A program made the translations under genes and the position numbers. DNA of 14,887 bases from BOG-1155 sp050012495 (GTDB lineage Bacteria > Desulfobacterota > Syntrophorhabdia > Syntrophorhabdales > WCHB1-27), in contig JBEKHB010000082.1 of NCBI GenBank assembly GCA_050012495.1, positions 1 through 14,887 on the forward strand. The letters run 5' to 3'. Numbering within the stretch: position 1 is the first letter of the stretch; each line of letters opens with the position of its first letter. Positions 6,264 to 13,091 of this stretch are shown here, in pieces. The notes beneath the pieces were generated by a model. That model was not told the DNA's origin, did no database searches, and saw nothing but the letters and a program-made list of their open reading frames with translations.

Positions 6264-7250
6264 ATGAAAAAAAGTGTGGCAATTGCGGTCATCGCCCTTG
6301 CGGCAACTGCGGCGGTCTTCTTGTCGGCGAGGTATTTCGGGAAAAGGGGAGAAGAGCATGTGCTCCTTCTGTCCGGCAATATGGAGGTCACGGAGACGAA
6401 TACGGGCTTCAAGCCGGCCGGAAGGGTAATCGACCTGCTCGTGGATGAGGGGCAATCGGTGCGGAAGGGAGACCTGCTCGCGAGGCTCGATGACGCGGAA
6501 GCTGCGAGCGTCGTGGCCCAGCAAAGGGCGGCTCTTCAGGAAGCCGGGGCCCGTCTCGCCGAGCTTGAGGCAGGGTCGAGGCCCCAGGAGATCGAACAGG
6601 CAAAGGCAGACGTGCAAACTCAGGAGGCGGAACTGGTCCGGATCAAGAAAGACTACGAGCGTGCAGAAATGCTTTACCATAACGGGGCCATACCGTCGGC
6701 CCAGTTCGATGCGGCAAAAAGCGCCTTCGAGAGCCGGGCTGCCCAGCTCTGCCGCGCCGCAGAACAGCTCAGCCTCACAAAAGAAGGTCCGCGCAAGGAG
6801 AGTATTGAGGCGGCCGCCTACCGGGTCCGTCAAGCCCGGGCGCAGCTCAGGGTCGTGGAGGAGAAGCTCAACGATACACTTATCTACGCGCCGTTTTCCG
6901 GGGTCATCCTGAGAAAGAACGTAGAACTCGGTGAAACCGTCGCACAGGGCGTCCCTGTCTACACCATAGGCGATCTGGCGAATCCATGGATAAAAGTCTA
7001 TGTGAAGGAAGACAAGCTGGGTCTCGTCAAGCTAGGACAGAAGGCGCAGGTAACCACCGACACGTACCGCGGCAAGGTGTATAACGGGTGGGTAAGCTTC
7101 ATCTCGTCGGAGGCGGAGTTCACACCAAAAAACGTGCAAACTCAGGAGGAGCGGGTAAAGCTGGTGTTCGGGGTGAAGGTGCTGGTGGAGAACGTGAATA
7201 ACGAGCTGAAGCCGAGCATGCCCGCGGATGTGAGGATCCTCCTTAAGTGA
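6264..7250 (+). CDS. HlyD-family periplasmic adaptor, YbhG-like
   Basis: The 328-residue membrane-fusion protein links the inner-membrane transporter to the outer-membrane channel. An N-terminal signal anchor spans about residues 4-20. The first half of the lipoyl-like domain contains GFKPAGRVIDLLVDEGQSV and the second half contains TLIYAPFSGVILRKNVELGE. Between them a long Glu/Gln/Ala-rich helical hairpin (about residues 75-195) would contact the TolC partner. The beta-barrel part carries SSEAEFTPKNVQTQEERVKL, which closely resembles the corresponding region of E. coli YbhG. The ribosome site AGGGGGA ends six bases before the ATG. It lies 46 bp after the channel gene, a gap made by the palindromic insert, and its stop overlaps the next start. 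Confidence 0.93.
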   Translation: MKKSVAIAVIALAATAAVFLSARYFGKRGEEHVLLLSGNMEVTETNTGFKPAGRVIDLLVDEGQSVRKGDLLARLDDAEAASVVAQQRAALQEAGARLAELEAGSRPQEIEQAKADVQTQEAELVRIKKDYERAEMLYHNGAIPSAQFDAAKSAFESRAAQLCRAAEQLSLTKEGPRKESIEAAAYRVRQARAQLRVVEEKLNDTLIYAPFSGVILRKNVELGETVAQGVPVYTIGDLANPWIKVYVKEDKLGLVKLGQKAQVTTDTYRGKVYNGWVSFISSEAEFTPKNVQTQEERVKLVFGVKVLVENVNNELKPSMPADVRILLK

Positions 7251-8227
7251 CGCACGAAAAGAGACCGGAAGAGGGGATGGACGATAGGGCGATAAAGGCC
7301 TCGGGCCTGATAAAGGCGTTCGGCGACAACGTGGCGGTAGATCATCTCGACCTTAATGTCGCATCAGGGGAGCTTTTCGGACTTGTCGGACCGGACGGCG
7401 CGGGAAAGACCACCATAATGCGGCTCTTTTCCGGCCTGCTGCTGCCTACCGGCGGAGAGGTACGGGTGGCCGGCCATTCGATTGTCCATGACCCTGAGGC
7501 GATCAAGGAAAAGATCGGCTATATGCCCCAGAGGTTCGGCCTCTACGAAGACCTGACCGTGATGGAAAACGTGCTCTTCTACGCGGACCTCTACAGAGTG
7601 CCGAAAAAGGAGAGACCTCCGAGGATTGAGAGGCTCCTGGCTTTCAGCAACCTCACCCTTTTCCGGGACCGGCTCGCGGGCAATCTGTCGGGAGGCATGA
7701 AACAAAAGCTGGGTCTCGCCTGCGCGCTCATCCACACGCCCAAGGTCCTCCTCCTCGATGAGCCCACGGGCGGCGTTGATCCCGTGTCGCGCAGGGACCT
7801 GTGGCGGATACTCTATGACCTTTTGCGTGAGGGGGTGACGATTTTCGTCTCCACGGCCTACCTGGACGAGGCCGAGCGGTGCTCGAAGATCGGTCTCATC
7901 CACAAGGGAAAGCTCCTGATTACGGGTGAGCCGCGGGAGGTGAGGAATATGCTCCATTTTCCCATGATCGAGGTACTCACTCCTGTCGGGCGGCAGGCGC
8001 GAGTTGTTGCGGCCGGCGTTCCCGGCGTCCGGAGCGTGACCGCCTACGGGGACAGGCTTCACGTGGGTCTCGACGCGGCCGACGCGGCCGACGCGGTCGT
8101 GGCGGCCATGGCCTCCCGCGGCGTCGAGATCACGGGGAAACGACCGATTTTGCCCTCCCTCGAAGACGCTTTTATCGCCCTCGTGACAGGACCGGAAAGC
8201 AACGCTGAGACGGGGAAGGACCGCTGA
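7247..8227 (+). CDS. ABC exporter ATPase, equivalent to the N-terminal half of YbhF
   Basis: The 326-residue cytoplasmic nucleotide-binding subunit has Walker A GPDGAGKT (48-55, with the unusual Asp also seen in YbhF), Q-loop Gln94 in YMPQRFGLY, signature LSGGMKQ (147-153), Walker B VLLLDEP with catalytic Glu172, and VDPVSRRDLW as the D-loop region. The H-loop is VSTAYLDEAE: Ala204 stands where active ABC ATPases have His. A roughly 75-residue C-terminal extension ends with PSLEDAFIALV. It pairs with the next gene's product; in E. coli both halves are fused in one protein. The GTG start overlaps the adaptor stop (GTGA). The ATG at 7277, preceded by a purine-rich GGAAGAGGGG, gives an N-terminus closer to YbhF and may be the true start. 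Numbering here is from the GTG. Confidence 0.93.
   Translation: MTHEKRPEEGMDDRAIKASGLIKAFGDNVAVDHLDLNVASGELFGLVGPDGAGKTTIMRLFSGLLLPTGGEVRVAGHSIVHDPEAIKEKIGYMPQRFGLYEDLTVMENVLFYADLYRVPKKERPPRIERLLAFSNLTLFRDRLAGNLSGGMKQKLGLACALIHTPKVLLLDEPTGGVDPVSRRDLWRILYDLLREGVTIFVSTAYLDEAERCSKIGLIHKGKLLITGEPREVRNMLHFPMIEVLTPVGRQARVVAAGVPGVRSVTAYGDRLHVGLDAADAADAVVAAMASRGVEITGKRPILPSLEDAFIALVTGPESNAETGKDR
8072..8098 (+). repeat. Three tandem 9-bp units in the first ATPase gene
   Basis: GACGCGGCC occurs at 8072-8080 and 8081-8089 and as GACGCGGTC at 8090-8098, in frame, encoding Asp-Ala-Ala, Asp-Ala-Ala, Asp-Ala-Val in the C-terminal extension. It is a likely replication-slippage site whose copy number could vary without a frameshift. 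Confidence 0.7.
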
Positions 8228-9153
8228 TGCAGAAACCTGAGCCGGCCGTGGACGTACACGAGCTCAGCCGCACCTTCGGCAGTTTCACTGCGGTCGATAA
8301 GATCAGTCTCCAGGTGGCAAAGGGAGAGATCTTCGGTTTTCTCGGACCCAACGGGGCAGGGAAATCGACAACCATAAGGATGCTCTGCGGCCTGCTCATG
8401 CCGACCGGCGGGGGTGGGACGGTAGGCGGGTACGACATCCGCACCGAGCCGGAAGCCGTAAAAAACATCATCGGCTATATGTCGCAAAAATTCTCTCTCT
8501 ACGATGATCTCACCGTGGAAGAAAACATCAACTTTTTCGGCGGGGTTTACAGGGTCCCTAAAGAAAAGAAAGATAGCCGCAAGGCCTGGGTGCTGGCAAT
8601 GGCCGGGATCGAGGACAAGAAGGGTCTCCTCACGGGAACGCTCCCCACGGGCTTCAAACAACGTCTCGCCCTTGGCTGCGCGCTCCTCCACGAGCCTCCC
8701 GTCCTGTTCCTGGACGAGCCTACGTCCGGCGTCGACCCCCTGTCGAGGCGCGGCTTCTGGAATCTGATACGGGAGATGGCGGAATCGGGCACGACCATCT
8801 TTGTCACGACCCACCACATGGAGGAAGCCGACTACTGCGACAGACTCGCCCTGATCTACAAGGGACAGATCATCGCGGAAGGGGCGCCCATGGAGCTGCG
8901 GCGCAACTACATGAAACGGGACATTCTGGAGATAGAGACGGAGAGGACTGTCGAGGCCCTTGAAGTCCTTCTCAAGAACGGCATAGACAGCGCCATCTTC
9001 GGCAGCGCCCTCCACGCCACCGTGGAAGATGCAGGCATATCCGCCCCCCGCATAAGGCACATGCTGGAATCGTCAGGGATCGCGGTAGAGCGAATAGACA
9101 AGGTAGTGCCGTCCCTCGAAGACGTATTCGTGACCCTGATCGAGGCCTCGTGA
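8227..9153 (+). CDS. ABC exporter ATPase, equivalent to the C-terminal half of YbhF
   Basis: The 308-residue nucleotide-binding subunit has Walker A GPNGAGKST (40-48), Q-loop Gln87 in YMSQKFSLY, Walker B VLFLDEP with catalytic Glu164, and an intact H-loop His196 in FVTTHHMEEAD. Its signature motif is non-canonical: LPTGFKQ (139-145) replaces LSGGQ-type residues, as I recall for the second half of E. coli YbhF. Pairing with the upstream subunit gives one canonical ATP site (this Walker/H-loop with the upstream LSGGM) and one degenerate site. Its ATG overlaps the upstream TGA by one base (TGATG), consistent with coupled, equimolar synthesis. The final segment PSLEDVFVTLIEAS is typical of DrrA/CcmA-like drug-export ATPases. 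Confidence 0.94.
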   Translation: MQKPEPAVDVHELSRTFGSFTAVDKISLQVAKGEIFGFLGPNGAGKSTTIRMLCGLLMPTGGGGTVGGYDIRTEPEAVKNIIGYMSQKFSLYDDLTVEENINFFGGVYRVPKEKKDSRKAWVLAMAGIEDKKGLLTGTLPTGFKQRLALGCALLHEPPVLFLDEPTSGVDPLSRRGFWNLIREMAESGTTIFVTTHHMEEADYCDRLALIYKGQIIAEGAPMELRRNYMKRDILEIETERTVEALEVLLKNGIDSAIFGSALHATVEDAGISAPRIRHMLESSGIAVERIDKVVPSLEDVFVTLIEAS

Positions 9154-9154
9154 G

Positions 9155-10264
9155 ATGAGCCCCCTGCGCATCAAGGCGATAGCGCACAAGGAGTGGATCC
9201 AGGTGCGCCGCGATCACCTGAGCCTGGCCATGGCGTTCCTCTTGCCGGTCATACTCCTGCTTATCTATGCCTATGCAATCACCTTCGACGTGAATAATAT
9301 ACTTATGGCCGTCTACGACCAGGACAAGAGCAGCCTGAGCAGGGAGCTTGTGGCACAGTTCACCGAGTCGGGTTACTTTACCACGGTGGCCTATCCCGAC
9401 TCGTACACGCAAATAGACAGATACCTGGATTCCGACAGTGCCAGGGTCGCCCTTGTCATCCCTTTCGATTTTTCAAAAAATATAAGAACGGGAAGGCGCT
9501 CCTCAGTGGAGGTCCTTCTCGATGGGAGCAATTCCAACACTGCGACAATCGCCCTGGGGTACATCACCGGCATTGCCGGGCAGTTTAGCCGAAGACAGGC
9601 CTCAAGCCCCATTCCTCCCGTCATCGACCTGCGCAACAGGGTCTGGTACAATCCGGAGCTGAAATCGAGAAACTTCGTCATTCCTGGACTTATCGCCCTC
9701 ATTATGTCCGTCATCGTCTCCGTTCTCACCTCTCTCACCATTGCCAGGGAATGGGACAGGGGCACCATGGAGCAGCTCATATCAACTCCGGTGAAGCCGG
9801 CAGAGCTGGTCATCGGCAAGCTGATCCCCTATTTTCTCATCGGTTTCGCCGACACAGCCCTTTGCGTGTTGATCAGCGCCTTTCTCCTGGGAGTGCCTTT
9901 GCGGGGCAGTATCTTCCTGCTTTTTGCGGCCTCGGCCATCTTCCTCACGGGAGGGCTCAGCTTCGGTGTATTGATTTCCGCGGCCACGAGAAACCAGCTC
10001 TTCGCGAGCATGCTGGGGATGCTCACCTCCTTTCTCCCCTCGTTCCTGCTCTCCGGTTTCGTCTTCAGCATTGCCAACATGCCCGCACCACTCCGGGTTG
10101 TCACGTACGCGGTCCCGGCCCGGTATTTTGTTTCCATCCTCAAGGGTATATTTCTGAAAGGCATAGGCATGCGCTTTCTCGCCCTCGAAATGGCGCTCCT
10201 CTCCCTCTATGGGGCCGTCGTGTTTATCCTCGCGTGTAGAAAGCTTAAGAAAAGGATCGAATAG
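9155..10264 (+). CDS. ABC-2 type permease, YbhS-like
   Basis: The 369-residue integral inner-membrane subunit has one N-terminal membrane segment (about 22-43), a large periplasmic domain (about 45-172), then five hydrophobic segments beginning with VIPGLIALIMSVIVSVLTSL. The sequence REWDRGTMEQLISTPVKPAEL (split here only by the limit: EWDRGTMEQL, then STPVKPAEL) is the cytoplasmic coupling region typical of ABC-2 export permeases. RVWYNPELKSRNFVIPG just before the second membrane segment is shared almost word for word with the next gene. The two permeases therefore arose by duplication and should form the heterodimeric membrane core. It begins one base after the ATPase stop. The substrate is unknown; a drug, lipid or ion are all possible. 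Confidence 0.93.
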   Translation: MSPLRIKAIAHKEWIQVRRDHLSLAMAFLLPVILLLIYAYAITFDVNNILMAVYDQDKSSLSRELVAQFTESGYFTTVAYPDSYTQIDRYLDSDSARVALVIPFDFSKNIRTGRRSSVEVLLDGSNSNTATIALGYITGIAGQFSRRQASSPIPPVIDLRNRVWYNPELKSRNFVIPGLIALIMSVIVSVLTSLTIAREWDRGTMEQLISTPVKPAELVIGKLIPYFLIGFADTALCVLISAFLLGVPLRGSIFLLFAASAIFLTGGLSFGVLISAATRNQLFASMLGMLTSFLPSFLLSGFVFSIANMPAPLRVVTYAVPARYFVSILKGIFLKGIGMRFLALEMALLSLYGAVVFILACRKLKKRIE

Positions 10265-10268
10265 CGAC

Positions 10269-11381
10269 ATGTTCGAGCGGATAAAGTATCTGGCGATCAA
10301 GGAATTCATTCAGACATTCAGGGACCGGAGAAGGCGCATCCTCCTCATCATCTCTCCCCTCATCCAGCTCTTCCTTTTCGGTTACGTGGCCACCCTGGAC
10401 GTGGACAACGTGTCCACGGCGCTTTTGGACCTGGACAGGTCGCAGGAGAGCCGGGAGCTCGTCCGGAGGCTGGAAGCGTCGGGCTATTTCACTATCACGA
10501 GCCTGCCCGCCTCTCAAAGGGAGATAGGATATCTCCTCGATAAGGGAGAGGTGCTCGTGGCAATCCGGATCAACAGGGGGTTCTCGAAAGACATAAAGAG
10601 GCATGCCGCCCCTGCGGGGCTTCAGGTGCTCGTGGACGGCACCGACTCCAATTCCGCCCTGATCGCCATGAGTCATGTCGCCATGATTGTCGAGCGGTTT
10701 TCACAGGACCTGGCACTGCCGGCGACAGTCAGCGCCGCGCAGACCGATTTTCGCACAAGGGTCTGGTACAACCCGGACCTGAGAAGCCGCAACTTCCTGC
10801 TGCCCGGCGTTATCGCGCTGATCACGCTGCTTACCTGCCTTATGACGACCTCCATGGCGGTCGTGCGGGAGCGGGAGGTCGGCACCATCGAGCAGCTCAT
10901 GGTGACCCCCATCCGCCCCCTGGAGCTGGTGGTTGCAAAAATGAGCCCGTCCGCCGCGATCGGCTTCGGGCAGATGATCCTCGTCACCGCCGTTGGTGTG
11001 CTCTGGTTTCATGTGCCCATTAAGGGCTCCTTGCCCTTCCTCTTCCTCTGCACCGGCGTCTACCTGCTCTCGATCCTCGGCATAGGTCTCTTCATATCAA
11101 CCATATCAAAGACCCAGCAGCAGGCCATGATGGCCTCCTTTTTCTTCTTTCAGCCCACCGTGCTTCTCTCCGGTTTCGCCACGCCCATAGAGAACATGCC
11201 CCTGGGCTTCCAGTACATCACGTATTTCTCCCCCTTACGCTATTTCCTTGTGATCGTCCGGGGCATATTCTTGAAAGGCGTGGGCATGGACGTGCTCTGG
11301 CCGCAGGTCCTCGCCCTCCTCCTCCTGGGAATAGCAATCTTCGCGGTCAGCGCAATGCGGTTCAAGAAAAGACTCGCGTAA
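10269..11381 (+). CDS. ABC-2 type permease, YbhR-like
   Basis: The 370-residue second membrane subunit has the same layout as its neighbour: N-terminal membrane segment (ILLIISPLIQLFLFGYVATL), a periplasmic domain opening with TALLDLDRSQESRELVRRLE, then RVWYNPDLRSRNFLLPG and five membrane segments, with EREVGTIEQLMVTPIRPLEL as the coupling region. The start ATG lies four bases after the upstream stop. An in-frame ATG 60 bp earlier, inside the neighbour, was not used because the family N-terminus is MFERIKYLAIKEFIQTFRD-like. It is the last gene of the export operon. A 7-bp hairpin follows, and the next gene has its own promoter. E. coli YbhR and YbhS have been reported to take part in drug and cation efflux, but the substrate here cannot be read from the sequence. 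Confidence 0.93.
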   Translation: MFERIKYLAIKEFIQTFRDRRRRILLIISPLIQLFLFGYVATLDVDNVSTALLDLDRSQESRELVRRLEASGYFTITSLPASQREIGYLLDKGEVLVAIRINRGFSKDIKRHAAPAGLQVLVDGTDSNSALIAMSHVAMIVERFSQDLALPATVSAAQTDFRTRVWYNPDLRSRNFLLPGVIALITLLTCLMTTSMAVVREREVGTIEQLMVTPIRPLELVVAKMSPSAAIGFGQMILVTAVGVLWFHVPIKGSLPFLFLCTGVYLLSILGIGLFISTISKTQQQAMMASFFFFQPTVLLSGFATPIENMPLGFQYITYFSPLRYFLVIVRGIFLKGVGMDVLWPQVLALLLLGIAIFAVSAMRFKKRLA

Positions 11382-11382
11382 G

Positions 11383-11402
11383 ACCCTGGTGGGAGCCAGG
11401 GT
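11383..11402 (+). terminator. Hairpin at the end of the export operon (weak terminator)
   Basis: ACCCTGG (11383-11389) and CCAGGGT (11396-11402) form a perfect 7-bp stem with a 6-nt loop, beginning two bases after the permease stop. The following bases are TAAGATAA rather than a T tract, so intrinsic termination would be inefficient. It may mark the operon 3' end. Confidence 0.4.
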
Positions 11403-11412
11403 TAAGATAAGC

Positions 11413-11441
11413 TTGACAGGAAATGACCCTCAGCATATTTT
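11413..11441 (+). promoter_or_regulatory. Promoter for the phosphofructokinase gene
   Basis: A perfect -35 TTGACA (11413-11418) is followed after 17 bp by TATTTT (11436-11441). Initiation near 11448 gives a leader of about 34 nt up to the GTG at 11482. It would leave only about 7 nt before the upstream TTG candidate, so the promoter also helps decide the start codon. Confidence 0.6.
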
Positions 11442-11481
11442 ATTGTAGATAGACTTGCGACACTATATACCGGAGGGACAA

Positions 11482-12651
11482 GTGGCTGGAAAACGAAGGG
11501 TAGGAATACTGACGGGCGGCGGCGATGTCCCGGGCCTCAACGTCGCCATTAAAGCGGTGGTCTCACAGGCGGACAGCCACGATATCCGCATAATAGGAAT
11601 CCTGAGGGGGTGGTTGGGCCTGTTGAGCGTCAATCCCGACGATCCCTCGACGATATCCCGGTCCACGATGGACCTGACCGTGGAGAACGTGCGCACCATC
11701 GACCGGACGGGCGGCACCATCCTCCATACGTCACGAACGAACCCGAGCAATGTGCCTCCCGACCAGGTCCCCGCGTTTATCAGGCAGGAAGACAGGAAGC
11801 AGACGAGCAAAGGGACGGTCGATTGTACACGCCACATCCTTAGGGTGCTCGACGCCCTCAAAATGGAAGCGATCATACCAATCGGGGGCGACGACACGCT
11901 CAGTTTTGCCTGCCGCATGCATCAAGAGGGGTTCCAGGTGGTGGCAATCCCCAAGACCATGGACAACGATGTCTTCGGGACGGATTTCTGCATCGGGTTT
12001 TCCACTGCGGTGACGCGCTCGGTGGATGCCATACACGCCCTCCGCACGACGGCCGGTTCCCATGAGCGCATAGGGGTCGTGGAGCTTTTCGGGAGGAATT
12101 CCGGAGAGACATCGCTCTTTGCCGCATACCTTGCCGACGTGGATCGGGCGGTCATATCGGAAGTCCCTTTCGATATCGAGCTGCTTGCACGATTCCTGTC
12201 GGAGGACCGGCGGCACAACCCCTCCAATTATGCCATTCTCACCATTTCAGAAGGCGCCTACTTTAAGGGAGGCACCATTCTGGAAAGCGGAGAAGCGGAT
12301 GCCTACGGCCACAAGAAATTGGGAGGGATCGGCTCGATAGTCGCGGATGAGCTCAAGAAGCGGACCGGCATCAATGTGATCTATCAACAGCTCGCTTATA
12401 TCATGCGATCCGGCGCCCCCGATTCCCTCGACCGCATGGTTGCGGTCTCTTACGGGAATCTGGCCCTCAGCCAGGTCGCCCTCGGCTATACCGGTCGTAT
12501 GGTCGCCCTCCAGCAAGGGGTTTACACGACCGTCCCCGTAGAACTGGTGACGGCGGCAAAAAAACATGTCGATGTGACGGCCCTTTACGACTCCGAAAAC
12601 TACCGGCCGAAGGTGCGAAGCATGCTGGGCAAGCCCATATTCCTCTACTGA
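11482..12651 (+). CDS. 6-phosphofructokinase with pyrophosphate-type active site
   Basis: The 389-residue enzyme phosphorylates fructose 6-phosphate to fructose 1,6-bisphosphate in glycolysis. TGGGDVPGLN (11-20) is the phosphoryl-donor loop, PKTMDND (157-163) holds the catalytic Asp161, and GRNSGETSL is the substrate-binding MGR-like loop. Two diagnostic positions point to pyrophosphate as donor. GGDD (135-138) has Asp where ATP enzymes have Gly (E. coli Gly104), and PKTMDND has Lys where E. coli has Gly (124). PPi enzymes act reversibly, in glycolysis and gluconeogenesis. I chose GTG at 11482, which follows GGAGGG, over an in-frame TTG 27 bp upstream. The gene stands alone with its own promoter and converges on the small zinc-ribbon gene eight bases away. 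Confidence 0.9.
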   Translation: MAGKRRVGILTGGGDVPGLNVAIKAVVSQADSHDIRIIGILRGWLGLLSVNPDDPSTISRSTMDLTVENVRTIDRTGGTILHTSRTNPSNVPPDQVPAFIRQEDRKQTSKGTVDCTRHILRVLDALKMEAIIPIGGDDTLSFACRMHQEGFQVVAIPKTMDNDVFGTDFCIGFSTAVTRSVDAIHALRTTAGSHERIGVVELFGRNSGETSLFAAYLADVDRAVISEVPFDIELLARFLSEDRRHNPSNYAILTISEGAYFKGGTILESGEADAYGHKKLGGIGSIVADELKKRTGINVIYQQLAYIMRSGAPDSLDRMVAVSYGNLALSQVALGYTGRMVALQQGVYTTVPVELVTAAKKHVDVTALYDSENYRPKVRSMLGKPIFLY

Positions 12652-12659
12652 CGCCGGCC

Positions 12660-12833
12660 TCACTTTCTTTCCTTCCGCTCCTTCTTGGTCCGGCTGACCG
12701 AAGCCTTCATCGACTTCACCTCCCGGCAGTAGTCGCACATGCCCTCGCTGTCGAGGAAGTCGGAAAAAACCTTTTTCCCGCACCTCAAGCACAACCTGTA
12801 CCACGGCTTCACGGCGGTTCCTGCGTTCTGCAT
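12660..12833 (-). CDS. Small Cys4 zinc-ribbon-like protein (57 residues)
   Basis: A short minus-strand frame encodes 57 residues with two CxxC knuckles: LCLRCGKK (Cys15, Cys18) and MCDYCREV (Cys33, Cys36), spaced as in rubredoxin-like or zinc-ribbon folds. A strongly basic tail follows (KASVSRTKKERKERK). WYRLCLRCG near the start and the aromatic residues between the knuckles fit a treble-clef or ribbon. The function is unknown; nucleic-acid or ribosome contact is plausible from the basic tail. The frame is supported by a sigma70-type promoter 42 bp upstream (TTGACC, 17 bp, TAGAAT at 12875-12903) and by GGGA seven bases ahead of the ATG. It converges on the phosphofructokinase gene with only an 8-bp gap. 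It is too short for many gene finders, and a longer overlapping frame on the same strand is spurious. Confidence 0.75.
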   Translation of the reverse strand: MQNAGTAVKPWYRLCLRCGKKVFSDFLDSEGMCDYCREVKSMKASVSRTKKERKERK

Positions 12834-12874
12834 CTGTTTTCCCGCGTTCCTGTGAATTTGAATTGAACCGATCC

Positions 12875-12903
12875 ATTCTATCCCCCCACGTGGTCCCGGT
12901 CAA
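12875..12903 (-). promoter_or_regulatory. Promoter for the small zinc-ribbon gene
   Basis: On the minus strand TTGACC (12898-12903), exactly 17 bp, then TAGAAT (12875-12880). Each hexamer matches consensus at five of six positions. Initiation near 12868 gives a leader of about 35 nt. This is half of the 258-bp divergent region 12834-13091, which otherwise encodes nothing I can recognise. Confidence 0.6.
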
Positions 12904-12955
12904 GACAATTTTTGCAAACGCCTCTCATCATCGCTTCTCAGGACCGGCAGGTTGC

Positions 12956-12969
12956 GGGAATCTATTCCC
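12956..12969. promoter_or_regulatory. Inverted repeat between divergent promoters
   Basis: GGGAAT (12956-12961), CT, ATTCCC (12964-12969) is a perfect 6-bp inverted repeat with a 2-bp centre. It lies about 50 bp upstream of both the zinc-ribbon and radical SAM -35 elements. The position suits an activator or repressor dimer shared by the two promoters, but no regulator is identified. Confidence 0.35.
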
Positions 12970-13020
12970 AGGGCCGGCCTCTCGCATCCGAGCCATCCGG
13001 TAAGGGCAGGGCATCGCCGG

Positions 13021-13049
13021 TTGACAAAAGTTTCGACCGCCTTTACCAT
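13021..13049 (+). promoter_or_regulatory. Promoter for the radical SAM gene
   Basis: A perfect TTGACA (13021-13026), 17 bp, and TACCAT (13044-13049). Initiation is expected near 13056. This coincides with the base of a GC-rich stem-loop, GGGCCC (13057-13062) pairing with GGGCCC (13066-13071), followed by GTCTTTT and then AGGAGGT (13079-13085). The transcript would thus begin with a hairpin directly at its 5' end. Confidence 0.6.
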
Positions 13050-13091
13050 AGAAGAGGGGCCCCTGGGGCCCGTCTTTTAGGAGGTCGAAAG

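Noticed and set aside
8059..9060. A 333-codon minus-strand frame opposite the second ATPase gene
   Set aside because: It is the antisense shadow of a strongly conserved ATPase in GC-rich DNA, rich in Arg, His and Gly, with no domain.
11455..11481. TTG start nine codons upstream of the phosphofructokinase GTG
   Set aside because: The GTG at 11482 has GGAGGG in front and starts next to the first conserved strand; the TTG has no ribosome site and would leave about a 7-nt leader.
12247..12903. A 218-codon minus-strand frame covering the zinc-ribbon region and the phosphofructokinase 3' end
   Set aside because: It overlaps a certain gene, and the Cys4 protein lies in a different frame with better features, its own ribosome site and a promoter.
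12912..13091. 60-codon N-terminal extension of the radical SAM protein
   Set aside because: It would run through the promoter and hairpin; AGGAGGT precedes the ATG at 13092, where the family normally begins.
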